Assembly (NCBI GenBank): GCA_903915555.1
Contig: CAIWTL010000101.1
Coordinates: 1-5,476, forward strand
DNA: 5,476 nt
Source of the DNA: an uncultured Micrococcales bacterium
GTDB taxonomy: Bacteria; Actinomycetota; Actinomycetes; S36-B12; GCA-2699445
Reading direction: 5' to 3'
In this document: positions 5,283-5,476 of the stretch, one piece after another
Numbering within the stretch: position 1 is the stretch's first letter
How the letters are laid out: each line of letters starts with the position of its first letter
Program-made: the position numbers and the translations under genes
Notes under the pieces: generated by a model
The model's database searches: none
What the model was told of the DNA's origin: nothing
What the model saw: only the letters and a program-made list of their open reading frames with translations

Positions 5283-5288
5283 AAGGAG
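5283..5288 (+). promoter_or_regulatory. Shine-Dalgarno of the last gene
   Basis: AAGGAG lies four bases before ATG 5293 and is the best ribosome binding site in the window. It fixes the start of the truncated gene and favours this frame over the overlapping frame that opens at ATG 5156. Confidence 0.8.
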
Positions 5289-5292
5289 ATAC

Positions 5293-5476
5293 ATGTTCAG
5301 CGAGCGCGTCCTCACCTCCGAGCATGAACTGGCTGCCTTCTCACGGTCACAGGAGCACGCCGGGGGCCATCCGGTGTCCCGTCAGTACCTCCGGCGCAGT
5401 CGGGTCACTGGCTTCTTCGTCGGTGAACGGATGGTCGGCGGCTACGTCTTCAACGGTGAGGCACCTTTCCGGACAC
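5293..5476 (+). CDS. unidentified protein, N-terminal 61 residues (cut by window end)
   Basis: ATG 5293 follows a strong Shine-Dalgarno sequence and the frame stays open to the window end. The visible part has a polar helix-like N-terminus (SEHELAAFSRSQEH), the segment SRQYLRRSRV, and two likely beta strands, TGFFVGERM and VGGYVFNG. The pattern of a strand, a charged turn (GER) and a second strand with MVGGYV resembles the early sheet of GNAT-type acyltransferases. The acetyl-CoA-binding motif would lie beyond the window, so this is only a suggestion. There is no signal peptide. Inverted repeats just upstream may control it. The family is not recognised with confidence. Confidence 0.7.
   Translation, partial: MFSERVLTSEHELAAFSRSQEHAGGHPVSRQYLRRSRVTGFFVGERMVGGYVFNGEAPFRT

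Larger units (their letters stand above)
4993..5292. other. 300-base non-coding stretch rich in repeats
   Basis: I find no convincing gene here; the open frames read as shadows (Arg/Pro/Ser-rich, no motif). The first bases offer a weak hairpin (GCGTGA 4987-4992 with TCACGC 5006-5011) that could end the DCC transcript. Further on are an 11-bp-phased direct repeat (ATGGTGA at 5145-5151 and 5156-5162), a bulged 10-bp hairpin at 5170-5195 and a palindrome at 5210-5221. Nested inverted repeats at 5236-5277 come just before the next gene's ribosome site. I could not place a confident promoter. Confidence 0.6.

Noticed and set aside
5068..5325. Minus-strand open frame of 85 residues in the last gap
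   Set aside because: No motif and Arg/Pro-rich. It overlaps the start and ribosome site of the better-supported plus-strand gene.
5156..5476. Open frame from ATG 5156 to the window end
   Set aside because: It lacks a good Shine-Dalgarno and reads as an Arg/Ser/Pro-rich shadow. The overlapping frame from 5293 has AAGGAG and a protein-like hydrophobic pattern.

Overview
The window is GC-rich DNA with strong G/C bias at third codon positions. It carries a recognisable glucosyl-3-phosphoglycerate synthase (GpgS) and mycobacterial-style TANNNT -10 elements. Together these point to a high-GC Actinomycetota chromosome, plausibly Mycobacteriales (the Mycobacterium/Gordonia/Rhodococcus/Dietzia side). 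The genus cannot be fixed from this sequence. I see no tRNA, rRNA, insertion sequence, phage gene or CRISPR array.

Layout. Bases 1-80 are the 3' end of a plus-strand gene. Its last 25 codons encode a close relative of the C-terminus of the next full gene. That gene (331-1854, +) encodes an exported protein with six Cys-pair repeats that look like beta-propeller blades and a basic C-terminal domain. The two genes are therefore tandem paralogues of a secreted family I do not recognise. Next is a predicted lipoprotein of the amidohydrolase superfamily (1949 or 1958-3415, +) with all metal-site residues present. It faces gpgS (3511-4416, -) across a 95-base convergent gap holding a hairpin and three degenerate copies of an 11-mer. 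Upstream of gpgS, across a 195-base divergent gap, is a small DCC-family (DUF393/YuxK-like) thiol-disulfide oxidoreductase (4612-4992, +), probably made from a leaderless mRNA. A 300-base non-coding stretch rich in inverted repeats leads into a gene with an excellent Shine-Dalgarno sequence, cut by the window end (5293 onward, +).

How the genes relate. No shared pathway is evident. The first three plus-strand genes all concern exported proteins: two paralogous secreted proteins and an anchored hydrolase. gpgS makes glucosyl-3-phosphoglycerate, the precursor of glucosylglycerate and, in mycobacteria, of methylglucose lipopolysaccharides. The DCC protein may be a redox protein. Each gene appears to have its own promoter, so this looks like a row of single transcription units rather than an operon.

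The part most likely to be undescribed is the tandem secreted Cys-pair repeat family with its conserved basic tail. Next come the small regulatory structures: a 7-codon leader ORF overlapping the repeat-protein start, the triplicated intergenic 11-mer, and the mutually exclusive inverted repeats before the last gene.
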